DNA from: Watersipora subatra
Lineage: Eukaryota; Bryozoa; Gymnolaemata; Cheilostomatida; Watersiporidae
Direction: 5' to 3'
Assembly (NCBI RefSeq): GCF_963576615.1
Contig: NC_088714.1
Location: 31,962,643-32,026,642 of the forward strand
DNA: 64,000 bases
The notes under the pieces were generated by a model. The model worked only from the letters and a program-made list of their open reading frames with translations, ran no database searches and was not told where the DNA came from. A program made the translations under genes and the position numbers. This document shows positions 21,426-33,281 of the stretch, in pieces. Every line of letters starts with the position of its first letter. Position 1 is the first letter of the stretch.

Positions 21426-23408
21426 TTTGGGAAAGCTTTGGAACTATAGCACAAGCGAAGGTTTCAGGGACTTCAAAAAATTTGGTGTTTCCTACATAAT
21501 GAGTCAGAACCTTGTTATAATATTATTTTAGATATAGCTGAATTCAGTTGACTGGCTACAGACCGTAGCTTCTTTTGACAATGATAGCTATGCGCTCTTC
21601 TATGTTTTCATATATGTGCGCATGTTTAGTGTCAACAAAAGATTTATTTAAAAACTATCTTGGCATATAATTCTCAAAATTTGATCAATGTAATTTTAAT
21701 GATCGCATATGCACGTGCTATAAATGCAATTGCAATTTTAATGGTGCAGTCAAATATATATTAAAATGTCATTATACAGCAATACAAAGAGGTACTGAAA
21801 AATATAGTATTGCCTATAAATTCAGCAAAGGGAAAATTTCTAAGGTCGCCCATTATCACCCAGTGAATTGTCAAAGCCTGACCCTAGATGGGAAAGTAGC
21901 GGTACCTACTTATATTGTTTGTGCATACAGTCCATTAAAGAAGCAGCAGAATGTGTCAGATCCGAGACAGCGTTTAGGATTTGTTAGTTATGGCTGTAAT
22001 ATAATCTCAGTATTAGTTAACCACAATTCAGACATCGGTCCCAAAGTTGCGAGTGATCGTAAAGAGCGAAGTAATAAAATGGTTATTATAAAAACCAAAC
22101 TGGAAATAAAGAAGAGCAGAAAAGTAAAGTAAAAAAATTAGAAGGTAGAGACAGAACACCATCATCGGCAAAAATACGGAAAGCTATCTGTTGGTTTGAA
22201 AACCTTTTTAGATTTATTGCACAGAAGCTCACAACTAATATTATAGACAGTGTTAATGACAGGTTCCTGCGTTATTTTGTAAATATTATGATGTAACCAG
22301 AAACAGGCGTTTTGCGTAGGTATTTCTCTAAAATAGTATCATCAGAAAGCGTAAGTGTTAAGAGGCTTCGACCATATTGTACTTTTACCTTACAATCCCA
22401 ACCCCAAAATGGATTAATACTGTATCTTGAATTTTTAGTGTAGATATGCCACATGTCAATGGATATAGAAAACACAATTCATGACCAGTAAAACTTTGCA
22501 TTTCCTGCGTAAATATTATTCCCCTTCTGTTGAAAACCTTGACCTAGCTGGGAATATTTTGTCAGAAGGTTTACACATTTTTTAGTAGTGCTAGATTTTA
22601 AAGGTTATCAGCTGATAATAGTTTAAATAAATAAAACTTTAAAAAAGTTTTTGATATTTCTGTCACAAGATGTCAAATATCTGAAAAATCACATATGTTT
22701 ACCATATTCTCTTTGGAAGTTTGAGTCTTGGTGACAACTGTAATTATAGGACCAAACTTTGTGCCATCTTTTTGTTGCCAAGTAATTAAACCATTTTTAT
22801 CGTAGACTCTTTTTCCAAAACCATCGTTTACTGTGACAAATAACTTTAAGTAGACAGCATAATACAATCAGCATATGCTTAGTAAACTAGATCAACGAGG
22901 TGCGCTAGATAAAGCATCAGTGAGGACAAAGAGTATAGAAGATGACTTCTTTTCTCAAGAGTATCTTTTCTGGTCCTTAACATAAGTTTGGTTCTTTGCT
23001 AGTTATAAAGGTCTATAGGCAAAGATATGTGTCCAAATTTATAGAACTTCAATTTGCAACGGAGTGCCCACCTTAGCTACTGCTTGCAGCAAGCAAGGAG
23101 ATTTTCTATATAGAAAGCCCGATTTGTTAGTGATCAGTTTTGGCCAATCATTCGACATTACCTTTCTAGCATACATCCTATAACCTTTTTCTGCACTAAT
23201 TTTTTTTACTTCCACCATCCTTACTTAATAATTTATGTTATTGCACATAAAACATTCTCAAAGAACTTACCACTGCTCTGCCACTTTCTTATAATACCTG
23301 AATCATATTGTTCATTTTGGCAGTTCCACACCATGTCTTTCAGCGAGCTTCTAAAAAGTGCTGAAGTACCAACATGGGATTTGAACTTTTATGGCTTATT
23401 TAAATATA

Positions 23409-24213
23409 TCTCAATGTTTGTCTGTTTTTCGTCTGTCCAGATGTAGCAATAAGGTTTTAGCAGCAACAAATCACTTTCGAAGAGAATTTGAACTCGTGAC
23501 GCGCTGTAAACACTTGCATGTTTACACACACGCACACCTAACCACAAGGTTAAACCGTCCTTTTCATTTCCACTGCTCTTACCATATACTGTACATCCTT
23601 TTCGTGATTGCACACGTCAAATGTGCATTTTTTATTATTAATTAGTATTACCTTTTGCATTTGTTTTTTTTTAATATTTAAAATATTTAAAAAAAGATTT
23701 TTTTAATATTTTTTAAAAATATTTAAAATATTTTTAAAGCTAATTTTTCGTCATTACTTATTTTTTTAATATACAATGTTCAATTGTGCCATGACACTCA
23801 TATTTCCAGTTTCCACAAATCTGTAAAAGCTAAATGCTTTTTACGAGGACAATTGTCTTATCTAGAGTAGGAATTACCTCTACTTTTTTCTCTGTTCGGT
23901 CAGACAAAGTACCAGACAAAAACAGTCCAGTATCTCATTTTTATGTTTGTACCAGTATCGAGAGATACCAGTATCATCCACCTAAACTTTGAATACATTG
24001 AGCTTCTGTTGCAACAGTAACCTTTTTTTATGAACGTGCTTTCGTGTATTCATTGTTTATTTGTTCTTTTAATTTATTTGAACTGCACAAAAACACTTTT
24101 TCTATGATATGAAGTTTCAAAGTTAGAATGGTAAATGTTGTATATGATAAATAAAAACAAGTTTTCTATGCAAATACTTTTTATTACCCGAGCAATGTCA
24201 GGCATTTAGCTAG
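23409..24213 (+). mobile_element. Helitron-like non-autonomous element, long form
   Basis: 5' TCTCAATGTTTGTCTG, 3' ATTACCCGAGCAATGTCAGG then CATTTAGCTAG|T. Its right third (GAAGTTTCAAAGTTAGAATG and flanks) matches the right end of 31745-33001. Confidence 0.55.
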
Positions 24214-24229
24214 TGTATGTATATAAATA

Positions 24230-24643
24230 TCAGTGTCTTTTCATTTGTCCAGTTATAGTGATAAAGTTTCAGGAAAAATAAGGCATTTTGAGTGGATTTC
24301 ACCTCGGCACCTCCACTTGTGGAGACAGCGAGCTTAACCATTAGACTACGTGTTCAACTGAGCTTGGCGATTAATAATAGTGAAGGTATTCATGCAATAG
24401 GTTAAAATGTGCAAAACAACATTGTTTTACTTGTGAGGATTACCAGCTGGTAATCATGGCCAGCTGGTAATCATGGCCAGTCACTCACTAGGTGAATGAC
24501 CGGTGTTGCACAGATAATAAAACAGCTTATAAACAGTTGCAATTAATGTAGTGTAAAGGTAATGTAGTAGGTAAGGTAATGTAGGTAATGTAATTTTTAT
24601 AAGCTGGTTTTAATTACCCGCGCAATGTGGGACATTCATCTAG
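24230..24643 (+). mobile_element. Helitron-like element with an inverted second 3' end
   Basis: Begins TCAGTGTCTTTTCATTTG 17 bp after the previous element and ends ATTACCCGCGCAATGTGG then GACATTCATCTAG|T. It contains an antisense tRNA-like part (24290-24350). A second, reverse-oriented 3' end starts at 24488 (CTAGGTGAATGACCGGTG). Confidence 0.5.
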
Positions 24644-24951
24644 TACTAGTATATCACGGATTAGTGGCTTATAATTGCAAAAGAAAAAGTAGACAACACT
24701 ATTTGCCCTCAAGACATTTTTCAAACCAATTGAATGTTGCAACACAGTATCTTTGAAATTGTGTTATGAATTCCAGACGCTGACTTCTAGTAGATATTGC
24801 TACTCAATTATTGAGTCTTCAGCTCTTTAATGGAAGCTGAATCTAACCCAGAAAATTTTACCAATTAAAATCACCATTACAAAGTTTCTATGGCCTAGAA
24901 TACTAGAAACCATAGCAACACCGTATGTGTTAGGTGAAGCGAGACACAAAG

Positions 24952-24958
24952 TATATAA
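24952..24958 (+). promoter_or_regulatory. TATA box of lysozyme gene 1
   Basis: TATATAA in GTATATAAACG, 92 bp upstream of the ATG. A start site about 30 bp downstream would give a 5' leader of about 60 nt. The leader ends in short repeats of ATCTGGCT running into the start codon. The second lysozyme has no equally clear TATA box. Confidence 0.55.
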
Positions 24959-25043
24959 ACGAGTTTTTAATTTAAATGCTTTTATCTAGTTCAGGTTATC
25001 TGCCTATTCTACTTTGGCTATCTGGTTATCTGGCTATCTGGCT

Positions 25044-25139
25044 ATGTCTCTCTTAGTACTGAAGTCTCTTTTTGTCTTGTTAATTGTAGCTGGGAGTTTG
25101 GCTATGATTTCTAGAGATTGCATTGATTGTATAGGAAAG
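25044..25139 (+). CDS. i-type lysozyme 1, exon 1 (signal peptide)
   Basis: 32 codons: hydrophobic signal peptide then MISRDCIDCIGK. The donor is AAG|GTATGT, phase 0. The second lysozyme has an exon 1 of identical length. Confidence 0.92.
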
Positions 25140-28100
25140 GTATGTTACGTTATTTTATTTATCAAAATTTACCTATCGCGATGTCTAATAGTTTTTTAGA
25201 CATACATGTAACATCACCTTGCAGTATCAATATTTCTAAAAAACACTAATGTAGGTAATGACTTACTCAAGTCAACTTGAAGTTAATTCGCTACAGAATT
25301 GAAAAAATGTAATGATTTTATTATCAAATTCAGAATCAAATCAAATAGCCAAATTTTAAATCTCTTTAATATCAACTCAGTTTTGTTATTGCTATCCATT
25401 AGATTGAGATTATCATAATTATTGATTTTTTTGAGTAAAAGATGCATGTGCGTACAAGTCGCACTCCCATATTTGACATGAAAAATAATACAAAGTTTTT
25501 TTTAACTTCTTTTAATCATGCATCATTTTAATAATATCATAGTCATTTAAAGGTACATTTAAATTAAGTATATGTGTCACATGCAATAGCTCATAGAAAG
25601 TAATAGCAAAAAATACCACTTAAGAATTTGTTCATGTCTAAGTCACACCTGACTTTTTGGGCAATAATTTGGTACAAAAAAAGTTCAACTTATACTTTAA
25701 TAAATCCTTAATTTATTTACTGATAACTTACTAGCAAACCTTCTTAATAATACTGATAACTTACTAGCAAACCTTCTTAATAATACTGATAACTTACTAG
25801 CAAACCTTCTTAATAATACTGATAACTTACTAGCAAACCTTTTTAATAATACTGATAACTTACTAGCAAACCTTTTTAATAATACTGATAACTTACTAGC
25901 AAACCTTCTTAATAATACTGATAACTTACTAGCAAACCTTCTTAATATTACTGATAACTTACTAGCAAACCTTCTTAATATTACTGATAACTTACTAGCA
26001 AACCTTCTTAATAATACTGATAACTTACTAGCAAACCTTCTTAATAATACTGATGGTCTGTAGAAAAAGATTATACTATTCACCTAACTTGTACTAGCTT
26101 ACAGATATTACAGCAAATCTAATTGAACATGAATATTGCTCAACATTTAACATTAACTGACAACCGTTAATAGAAGCCTGGAGCTACAATGAGCGGTAAT
26201 TGTGACCAGGGCAAGTTTCTAAAATGATGAATGGGTCTCGAGATAGGCCAGTTTTCATTCAAATGTAGAGTTGGCCTGCAATTTAATATATTTATGGGTT
26301 TTGAGATGATGGCTTTTAAAAATAGATCTTGCTGGTTTTTTACAAGTGCTGATACTAACTAATTTGCTTCTGCACTTAAACTTAGCAAATTTAGTAGTGG
26401 ACTTAAGACTTTTGAGCTTAGCATACCCTTTAGCTTTTAAGTTAAAATGATATTTCTCTAACATTTATCTTTTTTATTATTTTAACTAATGAATGGTTAA
26501 CATCTAAGTGAGCAATAATAGGTTTAAAATTATAATCATGCGAATTCAACAATCGGTTATAATAAATGAATTATAGACAAACCAAACTTTTCATAGTACT
26601 AATATCCTAAGGTTTTTATGTATTACTCTAAAATGCATTTAAGTTGAATATTTAAAAGTCTTAAAATATTTCTTGATATATCTGTGAGTAGACTAAATAT
26701 TCTCATGCGTTAGATCGCTAAGCGCAAACAGTAATACACCTTCAAATAAAACACTTGCTCTAACCTTCTCTCTAGAAGAGTAATGGTATCTGCTTACTGC
26801 AGGTTGAAGGTAGAAAAAGAGTTTGCACCGGAGACCCTGCTGATCCTTCCTGTGGTTTATATCAGATCAAGGAGAGGTACTGGAAAGACTGCGGTTAGTA
26901 TTGGTGTGAGTGGTTGGTGTGAGTGGTTGGTGTGAGTGGTTGGTGTGAGTGGTTGGTGTGAGTGGTTGGTGTGAGTGGTTGGTGTGAGTGGTTGGTGTGA
27001 GATTATGGCAAGTCATAGTAAACTTTACATTAATATGGTAGTGTCTGGCCTGTCAGACTAGATAGAAATGTATATACTTTATATTTATATATATATATAC
27101 TCACTCTCATATACATATATAGTATATATGTATATGTGAGTGGTATATATTATATACCACTCGCATATACATATATACTCATTTGCATATACATTTATAT
27201 ACTCACTCGTATATACATATATGCTCACTCTCACATACATATATACTCACTCATATATACATAGACATAGTGGAAGGTCCTATTAATCTGTACCTTAATA
27301 TGATAGTGTCTGGGTCATCAGACTAGATATGTACATATCCAGGTGCATCTACATGTACATATGCATCTACATACGCATCTACATGCACATATGCATATAC
27401 ACACATACACAATCATATGCACATGCATATACTTATATGTATACATAAATGCATATGTATATGTATACATACACATACATAAGACTATGCTCATGCTTAT
27501 ACTTATACATATACTTATATACATATAAGTATGTACCTATACAAGTATATTTACATAAGCATATACATAGACATATTTCTCATATAGCTCATCAACATAA
27601 ACTGTTGAGTTTTACCGTAAATAATGAGTATCCAAAGTCCCTCATCATACTTCCACAGGTTTTCAGCACATTCATCTAACACAGAGCCTGTAAATTTAGG
27701 CTATTCATAGTAATATACAGTCAAACATGGATAACTCGAACTTCACGGGACCGAGCGAAAGTGATCAAATTATCAGAGCGTTCAAGTTATCAGAGCACTG
27801 TCACAAGTCCATGTATTTACTTATTTACTAGTAGATACATGTACATATACAAACTATAATATAAATCAAAAGCACAAATGGCTTGTTTCAAATTAAATGC
27901 TTCTAATGTAAAGTTTAAAACGTTTTTATCAAAAAGTATAGAGATTTTTCTATCACTTGAGATTGGTTTATTGTTTGAGGTGATGTTATTGCCAGGACGC
28001 TTTTTAGATTGACATTGGCAAAACTTGATCGTTGTTGAAATGCTCAAAAGAAAAGACATCTTTTTCTTTTGAGCGATTTACCCACGATCAATTTTGCCGA

Positions 28101-28475
28101 TTTTTCTTGAAGTTTACGCAAAGATTACCTCACTTTACCTTGCTTCCGAAGGGTGATCGCTAAGCGGATGTTTGGTATAAATCAAATTTCACCAAACCTT
28201 TAGAAAAGTCGTTGACAAAAATATTTTGTCGGTGGTAGTAATAACGACGCTTATGAGTTACGAAAAATTGAGGTTTACCTTTATGGCTTGGAATAAAGTG
28301 ATTTTCTAAAGCAATAACAACCGTTTCGGTAGCCGTTGGGCAAAAAACAGTTCGAGTTAACAGTGTTGAGTTCGAGTTATCTATAGCAATTTATCATTAC
28401 GTGGGAACGGACCAAAGAAACCATTCGAATTAACTATGTGTTCGAGGTATCCGTGGGCGAGTTATCCATGTTTGA

Positions 28476-28557
<82 letters not shown>

Positions 28558-28866
28558 CATGATTCTGTGTAGAGTCCTACCTTCATCTGTCAGATTGTAA
28601 GTTTCTAAGTAATCTAAAATATGAAATTCCTGTACCACACAGCTACGGGATTGTCTTGGAGATTAACAGCTGATGATGAGTTGCAAGCCCGTCAATGCAT
28701 CAGCAATTATATGAACAGATACGGTTACCTATGCGCTAGAGCGCTCGGTAAGAATGTCCACTCTCTCACCTGTGAAGATTTCGCAAGGTTACACAATGGC
28801 GGACCAAACGGATGTGCAACCAAATTAACACTTCCTTACCTGCAGACCATGAAAATGAAGTGTTAG
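25044..28866 (+). CDS. Invertebrate-type (i-type) lysozyme gene 1, 3 exons
   Basis: Secreted muramidase of the destabilase/i-type lysozyme family (GH22 i-type), usually serving in innate immunity or digestion of bacteria. Exons 25044-25139, 26803-26893 and 28643-28866 join in frame to 136 codons plus TAG, near the usual family size. Signal peptide is residues 1-20 (MSLLVLKSLFVLLIVAGSLA). Mature motifs: CIDCIGKVEG with the expected catalytic Glu34, GDPADPSCG with Asp43 aligning with the family's catalytic Asp, CGLYQIKERYWKDC, and HNGGPNGC (113-120). Ten cysteines follow the signal peptide, consistent with the disulphide-rich fold. The Glu-Asp spacing is shorter than in bivalve lysozymes as I recall them. 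The upstream in-frame TTG is ignored in favour of ATG at 25044. Introns are phase 0 and phase 1, as in the second copy. Confidence 0.94.
25723..26054. repeat. 33-bp minisatellite in lysozyme 1 intron 1
   Basis: Ten units of TACTGATAACTTACTAGCAA then ACCTTCTTAATAA with few variants. The 11-residue repeat frame on the minus strand is a by-product. Confidence 0.92.
26803..26893 (+). CDS. i-type lysozyme 1, exon 2 (catalytic Glu and Asp)
   Basis: 91 nt encoding VEGRKRVCTGDPADPSCG and YQIKERYWKDC plus one base. Acceptor CTTACTGCAG, donor G|GTTAGT, phase 1. A 13-bp minisatellite starts 8 bp after the donor. Confidence 0.94.
26901..27001. repeat. 13-bp minisatellite TTGGTGTGAGTGG
   Basis: Nearly eight exact units beginning 8 bp after the donor of lysozyme 1 exon 2. 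Each unit carries GTGAG, a donor-like string. Confidence 0.92.
27060..27560. repeat. TATAC/TACATA-rich microsatellite tract
   Basis: Degenerate TATACATATATACTCACTC and CATATGCATATAC runs in lysozyme 1 intron 2. The open frames over it are low complexity. Confidence 0.75.
27718..28478. mobile_element. pogo/Tigger-like non-autonomous transposon in lysozyme 1 intron 2
   Basis: Inverted ends CAGTCAAACATGGATAACTC are perfect for at least 20 bp, flanked by TA. The right TA runs into a 74-bp TA repeat. A related internal fragment occurs at 58785-58940. Confidence 0.8.
28479..28552. repeat. (TA)37 microsatellite
   Basis: Uninterrupted TA run starting at the target-site TA of the transposon ending at 28478 and ending about 90 bp before lysozyme 1 exon 3. 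Confidence 0.95.
28643..28866 (+). CDS. i-type lysozyme 1, exon 3
   Basis: 224 nt after CCACACAG, encoding ATGLSWRLTADDELQ through HNGGPNGC to MKC and TAG. It is two codons longer at its 5' end than exon 3 of the second copy. Confidence 0.93.
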
Positions 28867-29263
28867 ATTCTTAGCCCAGTTTTACTCTCTTGTTGATATC
28901 AATATCAGATTTGATATGGGGCTCTAGTCTTTCTAAAAATTGCTAATCTGCTTGTACTGTTCCATCAGTGTACACGCCCATGTTTGGAATCATGTTTTAC
29001 ATTCACTTTTCTAGTTAATCATATGACGAGATACATAATACCAGGATTCTTTTGTCCTGGCTTTTAAAGTGCAACTGCTATCTTTAATTTTGTCCAGTCA
29101 TCTGACTTCATTACAAACTCTATACAAGTTCTCCCACACTCTGTATGTAGTTAGTAGAATTTACTAGTCTGGTCAGTTTTCATTCTGAGTTTTTCTGAGA
29201 GCGTCACAAATGTGATGCAGTGGTAATGCTAATACAAAACAATCATAATATGATTACAAAACC

Positions 29264-29269
29264 AATAAA
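29264..29269 (+). terminator. Candidate poly(A) signal of lysozyme gene 1
   Basis: First clear AATAAA downstream of the stop, about 400 nt away. The long 3' UTR this implies makes the assignment tentative. Confidence 0.3.
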
Positions 29270-29903
29270 AATATGTTTAATGAAATTTGAACACAAGCAC
29301 AGCTTATGTACAGCGTATGGTTTATGAAACCTGATGGTTAAGACTTTTGTCCTTATGAGCTGAGAAAACTTGCAATTGGCAATGGTTTAAAGTTGAACTG
29401 TTGTTTGAAAGGTCATGAATAGAATTTGCTGCCCAATAATGTTACAATAGTCTGCATGTCTGTCTGTGTGTCTAATAGTCAAAAAATAATTTTAACCTTG
29501 TCGATGTAACTAAACCATTCTACGAATTGATTAAGATATTAGCCTATGTACCCGCAGTGGGAAACTAAAGTGCTTGAGCTTTTGCTTCTTAAATTACTTA
29601 ACTGTGAGATCATGGTCTACATTTGCTGACTCACAAGTCACAGCGTTTGTTGATCATTACAAATCAATACATGTTGCTGGTTATTACTTGGAGCTGTCTA
29701 ACTACCAGACTTCGTCTGTTTATTTGTCTGTCTATTTGTCTGTCAATCTTTCAATAAATCAGTACATCAATTTGTCCGTGTGTCAATACGTCTGTACATC
29801 AATATTTCTGTACATCTGTCTGTTTGTCCGTCTGTCCATACGCTGACTGGCCAGCAAGGGATTGAGTTATAACTCTACTAATGCACATGCCTGCACATGG
29901 ATA

Positions 29904-30564
29904 TATAGGCTTGTGTTGATATATACAGGCTTGTGTTGATATATACAGGCTTGTGTTGATATATACAGGCTTGTGTTGATATATACAGGCTTGTGTTGAT
30001 ATATACAGGCTTGTGTTGATATATACAGTCTTACGTTGATATATACAGGCTTGTGTTAATATATACAGGTTTGCGTTGATATATACAGGCTTGTGTTGAT
30101 ATATACAGGCTTGTGTTGATATATACAGGCTTGTGTTGATATATACAGGCTTGTGTTGATATATACAGGCTTGTGTTGATATATACAGGCTTGTGTTGAT
30201 ATATACAGTCTTACGTTGATATATACAGGCTTGTGTTAATATATACAGGTTTGCGTTGATATATACAGGTTTGTGTTGATATATACCGGCTTGTGTTGAT
30301 ATATACAAACTTGTGTTGATATATTTAGGCTTGTGGTGATATATACAGGCTTGTGTTGATATATACAGGCTTGTGGTGATATATACAGGCTTGTGTTGAT
30401 ATATACAGGCTTGTGGTGATATATACAGGCTTGTGTTGATATATACAGGCTTGTGTTGATATATACAGGCTTGTGGTGATATATACCGGCTTGTGTTGAT
30501 ATATACAAACTTGTGTTGATATATACAGGCTTGTGGTGATATATACAGGCTTGTGTTGATATAT
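29904..30564. repeat. 20-bp minisatellite, about 33 copies, with higher-order structure
   Basis: Unit ATATACAGGCTTGTGTTGAT. The variant block at 30021-30080 recurs at 30201-30260 (180 bp later), and the block at 30281-30320 recurs at 30481-30520 (200 bp later). Confidence 0.95.
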
Positions 30565-31744
30565 CAGTTGTTAAGTAATTTAGAACCTGATACACATGTT
30601 TTCGTAGTCTACAAGTTTATGTTGTGTCTTGTTACCGTTTATAAATATACAGAAACTACAATCTACAACATTATTATAGACAGTTTGCTTAATTTTAATA
30701 AGAATGTACAAATGTATCAATCGAGCTACACCTTCTTTACACATTTGCAGTTTGGTTCAGTAATCAGTACAGCATGCAGTCTAAATCTAAAACATATCGA
30801 GCCAGGAGAGAGCAAGGTCATGAGCTACACGGGATGATGTTACTTCATGATGATGCTTTTACTGAAGCTAAAAACAGTAACCAAGGTGGCTGGGCTGAAC
30901 AATTATACCTGTCAACAATTTTTAGCATCTTACAATCAAAATGGTTCTTTTCAATAGTACCTGCTCTAGTCGCTTATGAACCGATAAAACTATGCAGTCA
31001 ATGTCATTTTCAACCATCGTCTATTTTATTAGACATTATGTAAAGTTGAAACAACAAATGCTTGTGTCTGTTGATTAAAAAACTGCCACAAGTGTTTTTA
31101 CTGGCAATAGAGTTAAATAACAAAACGCAAGCTATGCAGAGGGCCTTATGCCAAGCATCAGCATGGTGAAGTTAGCACTGATGTTCTCGAAAGCATGTAT
31201 TCAACATGTTGATGTTTGAACCGGCACCTACTACAGTGCAGAGCAGCAGACTTTCACAGTTAAGAAGCTGTATCATCGTTCTAATCAAAGACACCTGTAC
31301 GATCTAAACATTCACTCAGTTATGTTAATCTAAATTACTTCGACAACAGAAATTTGTTTTCAGGATATACGGTTAGTGAATATATAAAAATGGTGAAACA
31401 GGTAAAACTTGAAACAAGTTTAACTGCCTGAGTACATACAGTTGAAGCTATACTCAGATGAACAGACCTTTTATAATATTTTAATATAAATTTAATGATT
31501 CAATATATTACTCCAATGCATACAATCTACAACTTCAATGAAGCTTGTTAACTGTCCTTTTAATAATACATTAAAAATGAATTGACTGCAACACAAATGC
31601 TTGTCAGCATAAAATTACATTCCCTGAAATAAGCCTATAGAGATATCTATCTGTCATCACTATTCAACCAGGCTCTCATAGTCCACAACTAAAATACCTG
31701 TACTTCTAACCCTCCCATTAACAATCTATATATATTTATATAAA
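30565..31744. other. Intergenic stretch between the 20-bp array and a Helitron-like element
   Basis: Two overlapping frames (30553-30837, 30774-31043) show no domain and no splice logic. Nothing else seen. Confidence 0.5.
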
Positions 31745-33001
31745 TCTCAGTGCTTTTGTGTTGTTTGTTATTCTGTGATTTTGTAATTCACTATGTCTAC
31801 TATAACCATTAAAATCTTGGAATGAAAAGCTTGCATCATGCTGGATTTGAACTCACAAAGATCGCACCAGCAAGTTTTTAAACTTGCGCAACTAACCACA
31901 AAGCTACACAGGAATTAGAATTCCCTTGTTTTTACCATATTACCTATATTCTTTTCTTGATTGCACAAGCTAAATGACATATTAATGAGACATTGTGCCT
32001 TTAGGTTACGATGCCCCAGTTCTAAAATATTTTTCGTTTTACTCTATCAAACATGATGCTTTTTTGTCCTCGCCATACTAGAGCGAATTTGTTTTCCCAC
32101 CATATCAACCAAAATTTCTCTCGAAATTAAAATTTGGCAACTTTTGTAATGATTATATACTTTATTAGGAGATATACATCGCTCGTTCCATCTCAGTTCA
32201 GCGTTATCCGTTGTGGTGAAAATGGATTCGCTAACACATAAATGATAAAAATTTAGCAAAAATGTTTGAAGTTTACTTACATACATACTAAAACTTTCTT
32301 CAAGTATGTGTTTAGTAAGCTAAATTCAATTAAGTTATATTCAGCGTTCAAGTTACACTTCTGTCTCCAAGGTAAAAACTCACCATGGTACATACTGCGC
32401 GTAGTACATTGTAATGTTACATTGTCCTGCAGATCATAACCACAAATTGCACTTTAGCTATTAAAGGTAGCTATAGTTACTAAGGTTAACATATTGTTTT
32501 GTTACTATTTTCGAATGATGACGAGTTTGATGATTTTTACCATATGTTTGAATTAGATAATTATTAAGGGTTCCTATACCACTCTATTTGACAGTTTGGC
32601 CTTACGGTGCTTACACAAAAACAAATTAAACTCATATAACTGTATATCAAATAATTTTTCATTGTTATCTTAGCAAAACAGACTATATTTAATCATTAAT
32701 TGCTAATGATTTTAAATTTACATTTAAACATCTTTACGGTTTTATTTTTCTTTCTAATTTATTTCATCAAAACACTTCTTTCATGATATGAAATTTAAAA
32801 GTTACAGATGTTTGAAAAAAGTTTGAAAACTTTGCAGTTGTTTTATTTTTTTTCTTAATTCATTTCAACTGCACAAACAACACTTTTCTTTTGATATGAA
32901 GTTTAAAAGTTAGAATGGTAATTGTTGTATATGTTAAATAAAAATAAATTTTCTGTCCAAAGACTGTTTTATTACCCGGGCAAGGCCGGGCATTCAACTA
33001 G
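31745..33001 (+). mobile_element. Helitron-like non-autonomous element, long form, upstream of lysozyme 2
   Basis: 5' TCTCAGTGCTTTTGTG, 3' TATTACCCGGGCAAGGCCGG then GCATTCAACTAG|T: a textbook hairpin plus CTAG-T end. Two related blocks lie near the right end (GATATGAAATTTAAAAGTTA and GATATGAAGTTTAAAAGTTA). It ends 185 bp before the lysozyme 2 ATG. Confidence 0.6.
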
Positions 33002-33185
33002 TAGCTGTATATTTCAATGTTGAAGTTATCATTGTCATGTTCAGATTATGAAAAAGCTTCGAAAAAAATTCATAAATTAAATGAAACGTGAAGATAAGAA
33101 CATAAATGAAGCCTCATTGATCATATCCGCCGCACATATCTAGCTATCAATATTCACCATTTACCTGACATGATCAGTTGTAACT

Positions 33186-33281
33186 ATGTCTCTCATGGTA
33201 TTGAAGCTTGTCCTTGTGCTACTGACTTTGGCTGGGAACTCTGCTCGAATCTCTAGAAGCTGTATGAATTGTATAGGAAAA
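33186..33281 (+). CDS. i-type lysozyme 2, exon 1
   Basis: 32 codons, signal peptide and RISRSCMNCIGK, donor AAA|GTAAGT, phase 0. Confidence 0.92.

Larger units (their letters stand above)
19658..23408. other. Intergenic stretch between P450 1 and lysozyme 1
   Basis: No convincing exon. A plus-strand frame at 21863-22132 (89 codons, basic tail) has no recognised domain. The short hairpin at 20328 and the old repeat at 21235 are the only structures seen. Confidence 0.5.

Noticed and set aside
25697-26083. 128-codon minus-strand frame with 11-residue repeats
   Set aside because: A by-product of the 33-bp intronic minisatellite in lysozyme gene 1.
29799-30595. Long minus-strand ORFs with YISTQACIYQHKPV repeats
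   Set aside because: The 20-bp unit has no stop in any rotation on that strand, so open frames arise by chance; no start context or splice signals.
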